From the NCBI RefSeq assembly GCF_040395035.1, contig NZ_JBEBRB010000104.1, positions 1 through 6,979 of the forward strand: a stretch of 6,979 nt of DNA. The letters run 5' to 3'. Shown here in pieces: positions 6,356 through 6,979 of this stretch. A program made the position numbers and the translations under genes. Position 1 is the stretch's first letter; each line of letters starts with the position of its first letter. This DNA is from Parapedobacter lycopersici_A (GTDB lineage: Bacteria; Bacteroidota; Bacteroidia; Sphingobacteriales; Sphingobacteriaceae). The notes under the pieces were generated by a model. It ran no database searches. It saw only the letters and a list, made by a program, of their open reading frames with translations, and was not told the DNA's origin.

Positions 6356-6434
6356 AGCTCTATCGTATTTTACTCATAAAGAGTATGATGCAACATTCGT
6401 TTTGACTCAATATTCGTAGTGTAATAATAGCACA

Positions 6435-6476
6435 TTTTACACAATGGTTTTCCACAATTGTTAGTAATGTGGAAAA
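6435..6476. promoter_or_regulatory. Cluster of DnaA-box-like sites between ftsA and ftsZ
   Basis: Three 9-mers fit the relaxed DnaA box TTWTNCACA: TTTTACACA (6435-6443) and TTTTCCACA (6448-6456) on the plus strand, and TTTTCCACA again on the minus strand (6476-6468). The last two form a perfect 9-bp inverted repeat around an 11-base centre, so the site could instead be a hairpin in the ftsA-ftsZ transcript or the operator of another regulator. A further weak inverted repeat, GTGTAA (6419-6424) with TTACAC (6437-6442), overlaps the first box. DnaA binding is inferred only from the motif. Confidence 0.4.
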
Positions 6477-6494
6477 ATCAGTCGTTGTTGAAAA

Positions 6495-6979
6495 CTATTT
6501 TTTTCCGAGGTAAGATTCGTCATCAATCTCGTTTCCGTCTTTAATGATATCGCGGAACCATTTAAAGAAGCCTTTTTCTTTATTTCCTTTTTCCGTAATT
6601 TCCCTCACGGACAGGACACTTTTCTTTTCAGGCATTTCGTCCTGTACCTCCTCGGCCAGTATACCTTTGATCAGTAACCCGATACCTGTAGCATATAATG
6701 GGCTCTTCAGTTCATCATAGATGGTTTTGGGCAGCACTTCATTCTTAGCCAGGTGCTCATTCGGGAATCCCACACGGCAGTCGATCCCGGTAATGTATTC
6801 CACCAGTTGCACAAGGTGTTTCAGCTGAGCCCCGCCGCCGGTGACCACAATACCGCCAATCAGTTTGTTTTCGTAACCGGACGATTTAATTTCATAATAC
6901 ACGTGCTCGACAATCTCCTCCATGCGGGCCTGAATAATATATGCCAGGTTTTTAACCGAAATTTCCTTGGGCTCCCTGC
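6495..6979 (-). CDS. ftsA: Cell division protein FtsA, C-terminal part (runs off the right edge)
   Basis: The last 160 codons of ftsA; the reading frame continues unbroken through the right edge, so the ATG at 6921-6923 is internal and the true start lies outside. FtsA is an actin-like ATPase that anchors FtsZ to the inner membrane and recruits later division proteins. The visible part begins with REPKEIS and the QARMEEI helix, then the adenosine-binding loop GGIVVTGGGAQL (visible residues 41-52) and SPLYATGIGLL (92-102), both typical of FtsA. After a charged linker comes FFKWFRDIIKD (137-147), an amphipathic segment probably serving as the membrane-targeting helix, followed by an acidic-to-basic tail ending YLGKK. 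The order ftsA-ftsZ is the conserved division-cluster order. The 139-bp gap before ftsZ contains DnaA-box-like sites but no terminator, so co-transcription is likely. Confidence 0.95.
   Translation of the reverse strand, partial: REPKEISVKNLAYIIQARMEEIVEHVYYEIKSSGYENKLIGGIVVTGGGAQLKHLVQLVEYITGIDCRVGFPNEHLAKNEVLPKTIYDELKSPLYATGIGLLIKGILAEEVQDEMPEKKSVLSVREITEKGNKEKGFFKWFRDIIKDGNEIDDESYLGKK

Noticed and set aside
6386..6416. Possible promoter immediately upstream of ftsZ (TTG with TACTCTTT on the minus strand)
   Set aside because: The spacing is 22 bp and the -7 element has one extra base before TTT, so the match is too weak to annotate.

Overview
The window reads as ordinary chromosomal DNA from a member of the Bacteroidota, most likely in or near the Chitinophagaceae/Sphingobacteriales (the family-level placement is inference). 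The clues are: an FtsZ with the phylum's C-terminal tail (ending FLHDNVD) after a long linker; promoters of the Bacteroidota type (TTG, about 20 bp, TAnnTTTG); mostly absent Shine-Dalgarno sequences; and a very small histone H1-like protein typical of the phylum. I see no tRNA, rRNA, CRISPR array, insertion sequence or phage gene.

Layout from left to right: a plus-strand ChaN-like secreted protein (29-916), apparently transcribed from a start point at or next to its ATG. A strong hairpin (966-1004) separates it from the convergent gene mscL (1065-1475), a mechanosensitive channel with its own promoter. Next come a TIM-barrel sugar phosphate isomerase/epimerase-like enzyme (1576-2715), a 61-residue histone H1-like protein (2847-3032) with its own terminator, and a PLP-dependent alpha-oxoamine synthase (3234-4478, TTG start). 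Last are ftsZ (4673-6355) and the 3' end of ftsA (6495 to the right edge). Everything except the ChaN-like gene is on the minus strand, so transcription runs mainly from right to left.

Functionally, the right end is the downstream part of the division cluster: FtsA anchors FtsZ polymers to the membrane and FtsZ forms the ring. The alpha-oxoamine synthase immediately downstream has its own clear promoter, so it is probably a separate unit. It may make a long-chain base for sphingolipid or sulfonolipid, but its exact substrate cannot be read from the sequence. The H1-like protein, MscL and the isomerase are single-gene units with no obvious pathway link.

No new multi-gene system was found. The items most worth checking are a cluster of DnaA-box-like sites, including a perfect inverted pair, between ftsA and ftsZ; the TTG start and unusual active-site signature of the synthase; the leaderless-looking promoter of the ChaN-like gene; and small repeats upstream of the H1-like and isomerase genes. 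No gene-free stretch exceeds about 200 bases.
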